Shown piece after piece: positions 9,361 through 21,085 of a stretch of DNA of 64,000 nt. Numbering within the stretch: the first letter of the stretch is position 1; each line of letters opens with the position of its first letter. Source of the DNA: Nyssa sinensis (lineage: Eukaryota > Streptophyta > Magnoliopsida > Cornales > Nyssaceae); contig CM018052.1 in the NCBI GenBank assembly GCA_008638375.1, forward strand, positions 14,536,450 to 14,600,449, read 5' to 3'. The position numbers and the translations under genes are program-made. Below the pieces are notes generated by a model. The model did not search any database and had not been told where the DNA came from. It saw only the letters and a program-made list of their open reading frames with translations.

Positions 9361-10851
9361 CTAGGTTCCTGAAGTCTCGATGAACTGTGCCTTGTCTTGG
9401 AGCGCCGGAGTGAATTCGGCAACGAAATTAGCCAAGGCCTGTCCCTTGATGGAGTTTCGTGGCACATATGATATGTCAAATTCCCCTAACTCTACCGACC
9501 ACTTGACTAATCTTCCCGATACCTCTGGCTTCCTCAATATTGACTTCAGAGGATAGGCAGTTGGGATTTCGATAGGATGAGCTGGGAAATAAGGTCGGAG
9601 CTTCCGAGCTGATATCACCAAAGCGAAAGCCAGCTTTTCCACTTCGGGATATCTCTTTTCTGTGTCGAGTAGTGCCCTACTGACGTAGAATATGGGCCTC
9701 TGTACCCCTCTGTCCTGTCTGACTAATGCGGAGCTGACCGCATTTTCAGAGACTGCAAAGTACAAGAGTAGTTTTTCCCCTTGTACTAGCTTTGATAGGA
9801 GTTCTGGAGAGGCTAGATACTCCTTTAGCTCTTGAAAAGCTTTCTCACATTCTTCCGTCCACTGTAAAGCTTTGTTGCCCTTCAGAGCTTTGAAGAAAGG
9901 TAGGCAACGATCAGTGGATTTGGAGATGAATCTGCTTAGTGCCGCAATTCTGCCATTCAGTGCCTGAATGTCTTTTCTGGTTTTCGGTGACTTCAATCCA
10001 ATCAGAGCTTGGATTTGAGTGGGGTCTGCTTCGATACCCCTCTGAGAGACAATGTACCCCAAGAATTTTCCCTTCGTCACCCCGAAGGTACATTTCGAAG
10101 GGTTGAGCTTCATCTTGTGCTGTCTTAGGATATCGAAGGTCTGGGTTAAATGCTGGAGGTGGCTACCTTTTTGCAGACTCTTGACCAGCATATCATCAAT
10201 GTATACCTCCATGGTATTGCCGAGCAGTAGGCTGAACATCTTGTTCACCAGCCGCTGGTATGTGGCTCCAACATTCTTCAGACCAAAAGGCATTACTCTG
10301 TAGCAGTAAAGACCTCGTTCGGTTATGAAAGCTGTCTTCTCCTGGTCTGGAGGGTACATCTGAATCTGGTTATACCCAGAATAGGCATCCATAAAGCTCA
10401 TGAGCTCATGCCCCGCGGTGGCATCAACCAGCTGATCTTTCCTTGGCAGTGGAAAGCTGTCTTTGGGGCATGCCTTATTGAGGTCAGTATAATCAATGCA
10501 GACTCTCCACTTGCCATTTTTCTTCTTGACCAAGACAGTGTTGGCTAGCCACTCGGGGTAGAACACTTCTTGTATCATCCTGGCTTCCAGTAGCCTTTGG
10601 ACTTCTTTATTTATGATCCGATGCCGCTCTGGAGCAATCGGCCTTCTCTTCTGTCTGACTAGCGGGTGATCAGGATCCACCATCAGCTTGTGAGTTATGA
10701 GGTTAGGATCTATTCCTTCCATATCTTTGGTCTCCCAAGCGAACATAGAGAGGTTGTCTTTCAGAAACCTAATTATTTTCTCCTGCTCGGTGTGTGTCAG
10801 ATCTGGGCCGATGTGTAAATAGCGCCCCTCTGATTCTGAACTGACCAACAC
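9361..10851 (-). pseudogene. E2 reverse transcriptase and first RNase H
   Basis: This is a 496-residue open stretch. The RT core runs from the LVKKKNGKWRVCIDY block through MSFMDAYSGYNQI, MPFGLKN and the catalytic YIDDM, then the connection domain. The Ty3-type RNase H follows (CEKAFQELK..., YVSRALLDTEKRYPEVEKLA). It copies element RNA to DNA inside the virus-like particle. The stretch ends at a TGG-to-TAG change at the start of the second RNase H. The first listed residue is not a true start; the frame continues upstream toward the protease as part of a polyprotein. Apart from its ends this segment lacks internal stops. Confidence 0.92.
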
Positions 10852-10992
10852 TTTAATGGGCTCACCAATGGGCTTGGCTTGGCTGTCTTGTCCCCTTGGG
10901 CTTAGGGGTTCTTCGATGCTGGATGGGCAACCTTCTTCCTCGGGAGTGTGGGAGAGAACCGGATCAGTACAGTCCCGAGTATACTGTAATTG

Positions 10993-11466
10993 CTATTTGG
11001 CAGTCCTCTCTTTGAGTGCAATGGCATGGCATTCCCGGGAAGTCGGCTGACATCCTCTGACAGAGTGCACGTTCTGATAGTGGACATACTTTAGGCATTG
11101 ATAGAGGGTCGAGGTGACAGCCCCTATCTGGTGCAACCATGGTCTCCCAATTATGGCGTTGTAGGGAGATTTCATATTTAGCACCATGTACTCTGAGATG
11201 GTGGTTTTCTGCCCTTCTCCCTCTCGTACAGTAGTAGGAAGGTCGATTCTTCCCAATGGGGTGTTGAGATTGCCATCAAAGGCTGCCATTACGGTAGTAG
11301 TAGGCTTGATGTCATCGTGGTCTACTCCCATTTGTTTAAGTGGCTCATAGAACAATATGTTGACGGAGCTGCCAGTATCAACCAAGACTCGTCTGATCTC
11401 GAAGTTGGCAATCATGAGGGTGATGACGAGGGCATCACTGTGAGGACAGTGTACCCCAGCCAGGTC
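10993..11466 (-). pseudogene. E2 aspartic protease
   Basis: The active-site motif is LVDTGSSVNILF, followed by the GRPWLHQIGAV flap-side block. The frame is homologous to the E3 protease (16716-17309) and E4 protease. A CAG-to-TAG change near 11469 cuts it from gag. The protease would mature the Gag and Pol proteins. Confidence 0.88.
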
Positions 11467-11469
11467 CTA

Positions 11470-13343
11470 CTGTGTGAACTGGATCTCCGGCTCTGGTTTG
11501 AGCCTTTTTTCAACATTGGAGATCTGCAATACGTCCGGGGCAGCCCTGGCCTCGCGAGCATATCTCTTTCTCGCCCTATTTGACATTCCTGTAATTAGGG
11601 AGTCAGCATGGAGGACGTATATGACATGGTTGTTCTGCCTCTGAGGCTCGTTTTGTCCTTCCCTCTGCTCCTGTCTTTGTTCGGGCCTCTGGTCTGGCCG
11701 TTGTTGAGGCTTGTCTTCTTAGGGGTTCTGCTTTCCATCTTCCTTGATGAATTCCCGAAGACGTCCTTTCTTTATGAGTTGCTCAATCTCATATCGAAGG
11801 GTCCTGCATGAGTTAGTTGTATGTCCATGATCTTTATGGAAATTACAGTACTTACTTTGGTCCCGAAGGCTGGGATCTCCTTTGATTGGTTCAGGCCACC
11901 TGAGGTTTTCCCGATCTCCAATCTACCGAAGTACCTGATTCGGTGTAGTGTTCAGAGAGGTAAAGTTAGTGAACTCCCTCGGTCCGGAGTTATAAACAGC
12001 CCTGGGTGCTGTTCTCTTTTCTAGACTCCTAGCCCTCTTCTTGCTGGAGTCCCTTCTGATAATCCTCCCACTTCGGGTTATGCTTCTGGTTCTGCTCTTT
12101 ACCCTTCTGGGATATGCGGTTGGCTTCTTCCAAATTGATGTACTTCCTAGCCCGGTTCATTAATGCCGTCATGTCGGCAGGAGGGCTTTTGGTCAACGAA
12201 TCTCTGAAGCCACCATGAGCAAGTCTAGCAGTTAAAGCAGCAACAAGGAATCTTAGGCTGCAGTCAGTGATCTCCGTGAGTTCGGCATTAAAGCGCGCAA
12301 TGTAGGCTATGAGGGACTCCTCCCTAGTCTGCTTGACATTCAGTAGGAATTCTAGTCCTCTTCGGAGCCTTCTGCTGGTCATAAATCTGTCCAGGAATTG
12401 TCTACCGAGCTCGTAGAAGCCGGTAATTGAGTTTGGAGGGAGGTGGTGGAACCATTTTAGAGCAGTTCCCTTCAAGCTAGTGATGAAAGTTCGGTACATA
12501 AAAGCATCAGAAGCCCCGTGGAGGGCCATCGTATGCTGGTAGTGCGAGAGATGATCCTGGGTCTCCAGCCCCATCGTACAGGGTGAATTTTGGCACCACG
12601 AACTTTCTGGGCCTTTCTTCTGACATGATGGTGTGAGTGAATGGGGTTGCAAGTCTTCTAAGCAACCTGGCCAACTCATCCTGCTCTGAAGGGTTCTAGG
12701 CACCTCTCAAAGCAATTGTTCGGTCCATAGATTCGACAATTTCTTCTACCCTCCGTGGGTCTCTGAATCTGACATCTTGTGAACCTGGCCTGACAGCCTC
12801 GGCTTCAGGGTAGTCGGGCTAAGTACGTCCTTCGGAAGGAAGAGGGTTCCGAACCGGAGAGATGGGTGCTGCATGGGGATGCTGCTCCTGTGGTGTCGGA
12901 TGCGCTCCCAAAGCCCTTGGAGTTGGGGCTCTGGTAGTGCTCCGGTAATGGACGTCAGGGATGAAAGCGGATGTTCCCCAGCCTGGGACTGCTGACGGCT
13001 GTAGATCTCTACCAGCGCGAGCAACACCCGGGGGGTGCCCGGGCTGGTTATTTGGAGTCTGCTCATAGGGTCCCTGATTCTCAGTGGTAATAAGAGGTTA
13101 TGCCCCCGCAACAAAGTTGACCGGCGGGTTAGGAGGACCCGTCGCTTGATTCTGTGTAAGTGTTGCCAGCGTTCTAATTATGGCAAGCAACTGTTCCTGC
13201 ACTAGTTCATTGTGTCGTTTGATCGATTCGATCTCTTGTCACATGGGATCAACCGTTGGCCCCCTTGCTCATGGAGCAAGCGGCCGACGTTGAGAGCTTT
13301 GCGGATTCTGAGTATTTTGTCACGATCGGAGATTTGGTGCCAT
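11470..13343 (-). pseudogene. E2 gag
   Basis: Gag starts at the ATG at 13343-13341 (MAPNLR, as in E3, E4, E6 and E7), 58 bp inside the primer binding site. It carries a retrotransposon gag core (FMTSRRLRRG, RARKYINLEEANR) and, nearer the protease, the zinc-knuckle-like block YCNFHKDHGHTTNSC. Stops and frameshifts divide it into at least four open stretches, the longest at 12029-12703 and 12746-13114. E4 carries the only nearly intact version (31609-33459) for comparison. Confidence 0.85.
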
Positions 13344-13400
13344 GGTTTTCTGGTGAAGGAAAAGATAAGTTTGTGAATAGAGCACTTAGAGATTAGTCAA

Positions 13401-13420
13401 TTCCCACAGACGGCGCCAAA
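13401..13420 (-). other. E2 primer binding site
   Basis: On the minus strand TTTGGCGCCGTCTGTGGGAA follows the 5' LTR after one base. The first ten or so bases from TGGCGCCGT fit the 3' end of a plant tRNA of the Asp or Arg type; the exact primer was not determined. The same site is in E3, E4 and E7, and in slightly changed form in E5 and E6. Confidence 0.85.
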
Positions 13421-13421
13421 C

Positions 13422-14084
13422 TGATGCTGCACTTTTTGACTCGTAATAAATCTGGGCCCCACGACCTATAGAACACTCAACGAGGAAGATCAGAGGACCA
13501 CCGGATTGGCTCCGGCGGTAGCCGCTCCGATGCTTAAGTAAGTAAACGAAATTGAAAGACTGTATTGAAAGCCAAATAATGAGCATGAAAATAAAGCGTA
13601 CCTTTAGGGTTTAATTTATAGACCGTGGCCTTCCTAAGTTGATTAGGATTCGGAGCCATGAATATAGGGATTTGATCATCGGAGATTGCAGTTACCTTGT
13701 GGAGTATTGTATCGTTGATAGAGATAATCATAGATAGTAGTTTCATTGTTGTAGACTGTTTCTGTGTTGAAGACGGTTTCCTTATTCCCTACTTAGCAGC
13801 TGTTAAGGAAACCATAAGGTCGGAACCATCCGAAATAGTTAGTGAATAGTGCAGAGACTAATCTCTGTAGGATATGTATATGAGAATGCCTTGGAGGCTC
13901 CGCCAGTTCGGTATGACCGAGTTTATCGGCTTTGTAAGATATATATATATATAGATATATAGATATATAGATATATATATATAAGAATGCCCTGCAGGCC
14001 GTGACTGCTCTGTATGACCGAGTTTATCAGCTCTGTAAGTACACGTGTCTCAAGGTGATTGGTGTGTCTGTTTATGGTATATCA
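13422..14084 (-). repeat. E2 5' LTR
   Basis: This 663-bp LTR has intact TG...CA ends (TGATATACC start on the minus strand, GCAGCATCA end). The TA microsatellite at about 13938-13983 is interrupted by ATAG units, unlike the pure run in the 3' LTR. A TATA-like ATAAATTAAACC lies just upstream of the presumed transcript start. Confidence 0.9.
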
Positions 14085-14144
14085 ATGAATATGAAGTACT
14101 TAAGATCAGAAGATATATATTTTATGTCTTACGATAAAGAATTC
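14085..14144 (+). mobile_element. E1 remnant between E2 and E3
   Basis: Only 60 bp separate the two 5' LTRs: the right copy of ATGAA (14085-14089), 50 bp of E1 antisense exon 1 (the frame reads ...YFMSYDKEF), and the left copy of the E3 target duplication AATTC (14140-14144). The frame joins 1788 on the left and 25713 on the right. Confidence 0.85.
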
Positions 14145-14266
14145 TAATATACCACAAACAGACACACCAATCACCTTGAGACACATGTACCTACAGAGTT
14201 AATAATCTCGATCATACAGAGCTGATAATCTCGATCATACAGAGCAGCCACAAGCTTTCAGGGCAT

Positions 14267-14308
<42 letters not shown>

Positions 14309-14866
14309 TACAGAGCCGACGAACTCGATCATACAGAGCATTCACAGCCTTCAGGGCATTCTCATCCTACATAGCCGACAAACTCGGTCATACAGTGCAA
14401 GCGAAGCCTCCAAGGCATTCTCATGCACATATCTTCCAGACCTTGTGCTCTGGGCAATATTCATTCAATATTTCATATGGTTCCGACCTTATGGCTTCCT
14501 TAACAATTGCCAAGCAGGAAATAAGGAAACAGTCTACAACAAGGAAACTACTATCTATAATTATCTCTATCTACGACTCAAATGCTCCACAAGGTAACTG
14601 CAATCTCCGTTGGTCAAATCTCTATATTCATGGCATCGAATCCTAATCAACTTAGGAAGGCCACGATCTATAAATCAAACCCTAAAGGTACGCTTTATTT
14701 TTATGCCCATTCTTTGGCTTTCAATACGGTCTTTCAATTCAGTTTACTTACTTAAGCATCGGAGCGGCTACCGCCGGAGCCAATCCGATGGTCCTCTGAT
14801 CGTCTTTCTGAGTGTTTTACAGGTCACGGAGCCCACACTTATTGCGAGTAAAAAAGTGCAGCATCA
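14145..14866 (+). repeat. E3 5' LTR
   Basis: A 722-bp LTR starting TAATATACC (TG mutated to TA) and ending GCAGCATCA. It contains an (AT)n run at about 14268-14305 and an extra tandem copy of a 25-bp motif (CTCGATCATACAGAG) compared with the 3' LTR, which accounts for part of the length difference. Confidence 0.9.
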
Positions 14867-14869
14867 GTT

Positions 14870-14887
14870 TGGCGCCGTCTGTGGGAA
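14870..14887 (+). other. E3 primer binding site
   Basis: TGGCGCCGTCTGTGGGAA begins three bases after the 5' LTR and is identical to the E2 site. Confidence 0.88.
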
Positions 14888-14943
14888 CGACTAATCTCTA
14901 AGTGCTCTATTCACAAACTTATCTTTTCCTTCACCGGAAAACC

Positions 14944-16715
14944 ATGGCACCAAATCTCCGACCGTGTCAGAATACTCAGAATCCTCAAAACTCTCAACGT
15001 CAGCCGCCTGCTCCTCGTGCAAGGGGACCAGCGGTTAATCCCATGCGATAAGAGATCGAATCGATCAAACGACACAATGAACTAGTGCAGGAACAGTTGC
15101 TTGCCATCACTAGAACGCTGGCAACACTTACACAGAATCAAGCAACAGGTTCTCCTAACCCGCCGGTCAACTTCACTGCAGGAACACAACCTCCTCTTAC
15201 CACTGAGAATGAGGAACCCCATGATCAGGCTCCAACTAACCAGCCTGGGCGCCACCGGGCATTGCTCGCGTTGGCAGAGATCCACAACCATCAGTAGTCC
15301 TTAGCTGGGGAACATCCGTCTTCATTCCTGACGTCCATTACTGGAGCACTACTCGAGCCCCAACTCCAAGGGCTTCGGGAGCGCATCTGGCACCACAGGA
15401 GCCTTATCCCCATGCAGCACCAATCCCTTTGGTTCGAAACCATCTTCCGTTCGAGGGACGTAATCAACCCGACTACCCTGAAGCCGAGGCCGTTAGGCAG
15501 GGTTCACAAGATATCAGATTCAGAGACCCACGGAGGATAGAAGAAATTACCGAGTCTATAGACTGAACAATTGCTTTGAGAGGTGCTCAAAACCCTCCAG
15601 AGCAAGACGAGTTAGCCAGGCTGCTAGGAAGACTGGCTACCCCATTCACTCACGCCATCATGTTAGAAGAAAGGCCCAGAAAGTTCGTGGTGCCCAAGTT
15701 CACCCTGTACGATAGGTCTGGAGATCCAGGAGATCATCTCTTGCACTACCAGCATACGATGGCCCCTCACGATGCCTCTGATGCTTTCATGTGACGAACT
15801 TTCATCACCAGCTTAAAGGGAACTGCTCTGAAGTGGTTCCACAACCTCCCTCCGAACTCAATTACTAGTTTCTACGAGCTCGGTAGACAGTTCTTGGACA
15901 GGTTTATGACCAGCAGGAGGCTCAGAAGGGGACCAGAATTCCTATTGAATGTCAAGCAGACTAAGGAGGAATCCCTCAGAGCTTACATTGTGCGCTTCAA
16001 TACCGAACTCACGAAAATCACTGACTGCAGCCCAAAATTCCTTGTAGCTGCCTTAACTACTGGACTTGCCCACAGTGGCTTCAGAGACTCCTTGACAAAA
16101 AGCCCTCCAACCGACATGGCGGCGTTAATGGATCGGGCCAGGAAGTACATCAACCTGGAAGAAGCCAACCGCACGTCCTAGAAAGGCAAAGATCAAACCC
16201 AAAGGGATAATCCGAAGAGGGAGGACCACAAGAAGGAGGACCACAGAAGAGACTCCAGTAAGAAGAGGGCCAGGAGCCCAGAAAAGAGAACAGCACACAG
16301 AGCTGTGTACAATTCTGGACCAAGGGAGTTCACTAACTTTACTCCTTTGAACACTACACCGAACTAAGTACTCCGGCAGATTCGAGATCGGGAAAACCTG
16401 AGGTGGCCGGAACTAATCAAAGGAGACCCCAGTCTTCGGGACCAAAGTAAGTATTGTAATTTCCATAAAGATCATGGACATACGACTAACTCATGTAGGA
16501 CTCTCCAGTATGAGATAGAACAACTCATAAAGAAGGGGCATCTTCGGGAGTTCGTCAAGCAAGACGGAAGGCAGAACCCCCAAGAGGACAAGCCTCAACA
16601 ACGGCCAGACCAGAGGCCCGAGCAGAGGCAGGAGCAGAGGGAAGGACGAAACGAGCCTCAGAGGCAGAACAACCATGTCATCTACGTCCTCCATGCTGAC
16701 TCCCCTATTACAGGA
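14944..16715 (+). pseudogene. E3 gag
   Basis: The ATG at 14944 gives MAPNLRP, as in the other copies. A CAA-to-TAA change at 15049 and a one-base loss near 15255 break the frame; further stops follow. The gag core is readable at 15576-16181, and the zinc-knuckle-like YCNFHKDHGHTTNSC lies near 16450-16495. From the core onward gag and protease are in one frame, showing that the intact ancestor made a Gag-protease polyprotein without a frameshift. Confidence 0.85.
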
Positions 16716-17309
16716 ATGTCCAATAGGGCGAGAAAGAGATACGCTCGGGAGGCCAGGGCTGCCCCAAACATACTGCAGATCTCCAACGTTGAAAAGAGGC
16801 TCAAGCCAGCACCAGAGATCCAATTCACCGAACAGGACCTAGCGGGGGTACACTGCCCTCACAGTGATGCCCTCGTTATCACTCTCAAAATTGCCAACTT
16901 CGAGATAAGGAGAGTCTTGGTCGATACTGGCAGTTCCGTCAACATACTGTTCCATGAACCATTCAAACAGATGGGAATGGACCACTACGACATCAAGCCT
17001 ACTACTGCCGTTATGGTAGCTTTTGATGGCAATCTCAGCACCCCTTTGGGGAGAATCGACCTTCCTACCGCTGTAGGAGAAGATGAAGGGCAGAAGACCA
17101 CCATCTCGGAGTACATGGTGTTGAATATGAAATCTCCCTACAACGCCATAATCGGGAGACCTTGGTTGCACCAAATAGGGGCGGTCACCTCGACCCTCCA
17201 TCAGTGTCTGAAGTATGTCCACAACCAGAACGTTCACTTTGTCAAAGGGTGTCAGCCAACCTCCCGGGAGTGCCATGCTATTGCACTCAAGAAGAAGACC
17301 ACCAAATAG
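16716..17309 (+). pseudogene. E3 aspartic protease (open)
   Basis: An open stretch with active-site LVDTGSSVNILF and the block RPWLHQIGAVTSTLHQC. It ends with TAG at 17307-17309, about 140 bp before the RT frame, matching the E4 arrangement (stop at 33974-33976). This shared stop suggests that pol is normally reached by readthrough or another recoding step after the protease. Confidence 0.88.
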
Positions 17310-17450
17310 CAATTACAGTACACTCGGGACTATGCAGATCCGGTTCTCACCCACACTCCCGAGGTGAAAGGTTGCCCATCCCCCATTGAAGAACCCTTGA
17401 GCCCAAGGGGATGAGACAACCGAGCCAAACCCATTGGCGAACCCATTAAA

Positions 17451-18940
17451 GTGTTGGTCAGTACAGAATCAGAGGGGCACTATTTGTACATTGGCCCAGA
17501 CCTAACACACACCAAGCAGGAGAAGATAGTCAGGTTTTTGAAAGACAACCTCTCTATCTTTGCTTGGGAGACCAAAGACATGGAGGGAATAGATCCCAAT
17601 CTTATAACTCACAAGCTGATGGTAGATCCAGATCACCCACCAGTTAGACAGAAAAGAAAACCGATTGCTCTTGAACGGCATCGGATTATAAATGAAGAAG
17701 TCCAGAGGCTGCTGGAAGCCAGGATGATCTGAGAAGTGTTCTATCCCAAGTGGCTAGCCAACACCGTCCTGGTCAAGAAGAAAAATGGCAAGTGGAGAGT
17801 CTACGTTGATTATACAGACCTTAAGAAGGCGTGCCCCAAAGACAGCTTCCCACTGCCAAGAATAGATTAGTTAGTTGACGCCACTGCGGGACACGAGCTC
17901 ATGAGCTTCATGGATGCCTACTCTGGATACAACCAAATTCAGATGTACCCTCTAGACCAAGAAAAGACAGCCTTCATAACCGAACGAGGTCTCTACTGCT
18001 ATAGAGTAATGCCCTTCGGTTTGAAGAACGCTGGAGCCACTTACCAACGGTTGGTGAATAAGATGTTCAGCCCACTGCTCGGCAGTACCATGGAGGTATA
18101 CATCGACGACATGCTAGTCAAAAGTCTTCAGAAAGGAAGTCATCTCCAGCACTTAGCCCAGACCTTCGATATCCTAAGGCAGCACAAGATGAAGCTCAAC
18201 CCTTCGAAATGTACCTTCGGGGTGACGAAGGGAAAATTCTTGGGGTACATTGTCTCTCAGAGGGGTATCGAAGCAGACCCCACTCAAATCCAAGCTCTGA
18301 TTGGGTTAAAGTCCCCAAAAACCAGAAAAGACATTCAGGCGTTGAATGGCAGAGTTGCGGCACTAAGTAGATTCATCTCCAAATCCACTGATCGTTGCCT
18401 ACCTTTCTTTAAAGCTCTGAAAGGCAACAAAGCTTTGCAGTGGACGGAAGAATGCGAGAAAGCTTTTCAAGAACTAAAGGAGTATCTAGCCTCTCCAGAA
18501 CTTCTGTCAAAACCAGTACAGGGAGAAAAGCTACTTTTGTACCTTACAGTTTCTAGAAACACGGTCAGCTCCACATTAGTCAGATAGGACAGAGGGGTAC
18601 AGAGGCCTATGTTCTACGTCAGTAGGGCACTACTTGACACAGAAAAGAGATATCCAGAAGTAGAAAAGCTAGCCTTCGCCCTGGTCATATCAGCTCGAAA
18701 GCTCCGACCTTATTTCCAAGCCCATCCAATTGAAATCCCAACTGCCTATCCTCTGAAGTCAATATTGAGGAAACCTGAGGTATCGGGAAGATTAGTGAAA
18801 TGGTCTGTGGAGCTAGGGGAATTCGACATATCGTATGTACCTCGAAACTCCATCAAAGGGCAAGCTTTGGCTGATTTCGTTGCCGAGTTCACCCCGGCAC
18901 TCCAAGACAAGGCACAACTCAACGAAAGCTCAGGAACCTG
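17451..18940 (+). pseudogene. E3 reverse transcriptase and first RNase H
   Basis: Same domain order as the E2 copy, with the catalytic YIDDM intact. Stops at about 17733 (CGA to TGA), 17868 (CAG to TAG) and 18585 (CAG to TAG) split it. The long middle stretch, 17901-18587, covers the palm and connection. Confidence 0.9.
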
Positions 18941-19400
18941 GCTACTCTACATCGATGGATCATCAACTGATCAAGGCTCAGGGGTAGGCCTAGTATTACA
19001 GTCCCTTGATGGACTCACATCAGAAAAAGCAGCCAGCCTAGGATTCAAAGCTTCCAACAATGAAGCAGAGTACGAAGCCTTAATCTTAGGCATCAAATTG
19101 GCCTTGGAATGTAAGGCTCAGAACCTCAAAGTCTTCTCAGACTCCCAATTGGTGGTAAGCCAAGTCCTGGGACAATTCGCCATCAAAGATGATAGGATGC
19201 TCCGGTACTCCGAACTAGTGAACCACTTGAAGCATTCCTTCCAGACATTCACTATCCAGAAAATTAAAAGAAGCCAGAACTGCAGAGCAGATGCTTTGGC
19301 TAAAATGGCGTCCCGCCTAAAGTCTGAAGCAAACTCCATAATAAAAATCTCCTATCAGCCAGGATCTAGCATAGAGGAAGCCCAAATTGCTCAAATTGAT
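18941..19400 (+). pseudogene. E3 second (archaeal-like) RNase H, complete domain
   Basis: All expected acidic motifs are in one open frame: LLYIDGSS, NNEAEYEALILG, FSDSQLVV and RADALAKMASR. This domain is in addition to the Ty3-type RNase H upstream, a known Tat-lineage gain. It is the best copy of the domain in the window and the reference I used for the broken E2 and E7 versions. Confidence 0.88.
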
Positions 19401-19549
19401 GAACAGCCCCAGAACTGGATGACTCCAATCCTCCAGTACCTAGAGTTCGGGCTCCTCCCAGAAGACAAAAACAAAGCCAAGAGAATCCAAATCAGAGCGG
19501 CTCGGTACTTGATCCTGAACAACAAGCTTTACAGAAGGTCGTATTCTCA

Positions 19550-20642
19550 ACCTCTGTTAAAATGTTTAGCTCCAGAAGAATCACAATATGTCCTAGCTGA
19601 AATTCACGAAGGAATTTGCGAAAATCATAATGGGGGCAGAACTATAGCTCACCGAGCTCTGTCTCAGGGCTATTACTGGCCTAGTATGTTAAAACAGGCT
19701 AAAAAGTATGTTCAGAAATGCAACAAATGCCAAAGATTTGCCCCATATCAACATTAGCCTCATCACGAGCTCATCCTGATTCCTAGTCTTTGGCCCTTTG
19801 CTCAGTGGGGGATGGACATCGTGGGTCCATTACCAAAGGCAGCTCCGAACAAGAAGTATCTCTTGGTGGCCATTGACTACTTCTCTAAATGGGCCGAAGC
19901 TGAACCTCTAACACATATCACAGAAAATGAAGTTGAGAGCTTCACCTGGAAGAACATTGTGTGCAGGTTCAGCATACCACGTGTAATTAGCTCTGACAAT
20001 GGGACACGGTTCACTGGTAAAGGCTTCAAGAAATTCTGTGAAAATCTCAATATTAGGCAACACTTTGCCTCTCCAGGCCATCCACAAGCAAATGGGCAAG
20101 CAGAGGTCACCAACCGAACAATCCTTGACGGATTAAAGAAAAGGTTGGAACAGGCCAAAGGGAAGTGGGCAAAGGAACTCCCTGGAGTTCTTTAGGCCTA
20201 CAGAACAACCAGAAGAACTCCCACCTCTGAAACTCCCTTCTCACTGGCCTATGGTACAGAAGTAGTAATTTTGGTTGAGATCGGTATGCCAACCCTGAGG
20301 ACTGAAGCCTTTGAGCAAGAATCCAATGATCAAAGCTGATGGAAAACCTGGATTTGTTTGAAGAAAGAAGGGATCAAGCCAGCGTCAGGATGAAAGCCTA
20401 TCAGCAGAGAATGGTCGACAAATCCAAGGTAGGACTCAAGACGGTCAGCTTTCAAGTCGGAGACTTAGTCTTAAGAGGAGTCTTTCAAAACACCAAGGAT
20501 CCTACTATGGGAAAACTGTCACCAAACTGGGAAGGCCCCTACAAAGTAACGAAAGTTGTTAGGCCTACCACCTACTGGCTAGAAGACATGACTGGGAAGC
20601 CTATTCCTAGGCCATGAAACATGGAACATTTACGAAAGTATT
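19550..20642 (+). pseudogene. E3 integrase
   Basis: The zinc-binding region (HEGIC...NHN...CNKC) is in the frame ending at 19757, where CAG has become TAG. The catalytic core follows (MDIVGP, SSDNG, QANGQAE), so all three acidic residues remain. TGG-to-TAG near 20193, a short deletion near 20335 and TGG-to-TGA near 20616 break the rest. It ends in HLRKYYQ, as in E2. Confidence 0.88.
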
Positions 20643-20689
20643 ATCAATAGAGATGTTTCTTTCTTTTACTTCCATAGAATGTTCATCTT

Positions 20690-21085
20690 ATAATGCACAG
20701 GCCTCTAGAGCCTGGTCCATAATGCACAAGTCTCAGAACTTAGTCCATTTATAATGCACAGGCCTCTAGAGCCTGGTCTATAATGTACAAGTCTTAGCAT
20801 TTGGTCCATCTTATAATGCACAAGCCTCTAGAGCCTGGCCCATAATGTATAAGTCTTAGCACTTGGTCTATCTTATAATGCACAGGCCTCCAGAGCCTGG
20901 TCCATAATGTACAAGTCTTAGCACTTGGTCCATCTTATAATGCACAGGCCTCCAGAGCCTGGTCCATAATATATAAGTCTTCGTACTTGGTCCATCTATA
21001 ATGCACAAGTCTCAGAACTTGGTCCATTTATAATACACAGGTCTCTTCGGCCTGGTCCATCTTTAATACACGAATTCTATGATCC
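20690..21085 (+). repeat. Short dimeric tandem array in the E3 3' UTR
   Basis: About six copies of the same dimer found at 6523-7613, period 61-63 bp, here read as AATGCACAGGCCTCTAGAGCC and AATGCACAAGTCTCAGAAC halves. Units are more diverged than in E2 and the array is less than half as long. It starts about 45 bp after the integrase stop. Confidence 0.88.

Larger units (their letters stand above)
1789..14084 (-). mobile_element. E2: full-length Tat-lineage Ty3/gypsy LTR retrotransposon
   Basis: This 12.3-kb element has two similar LTRs (1789-2447 and 13422-14084), a primer binding site, a polypurine tract and a 5-bp target duplication. Minus-strand order from the right is LTR, gag, protease, RT, RNase H, second RNase H, integrase, tandem array. 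Two plus-strand antisense units lie between the array and the 3' LTR. The dual RNase H, missing chromodomain and antisense units fit the Tat lineage (Grande and Retand are known relatives with antisense ORFs). By hand I count about 17 substitutions between the LTRs outside their TA repeat (just under 3 percent), nearly all transitions. Every pol module has nonsense changes, so the copy is inactive. Confidence 0.93.
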
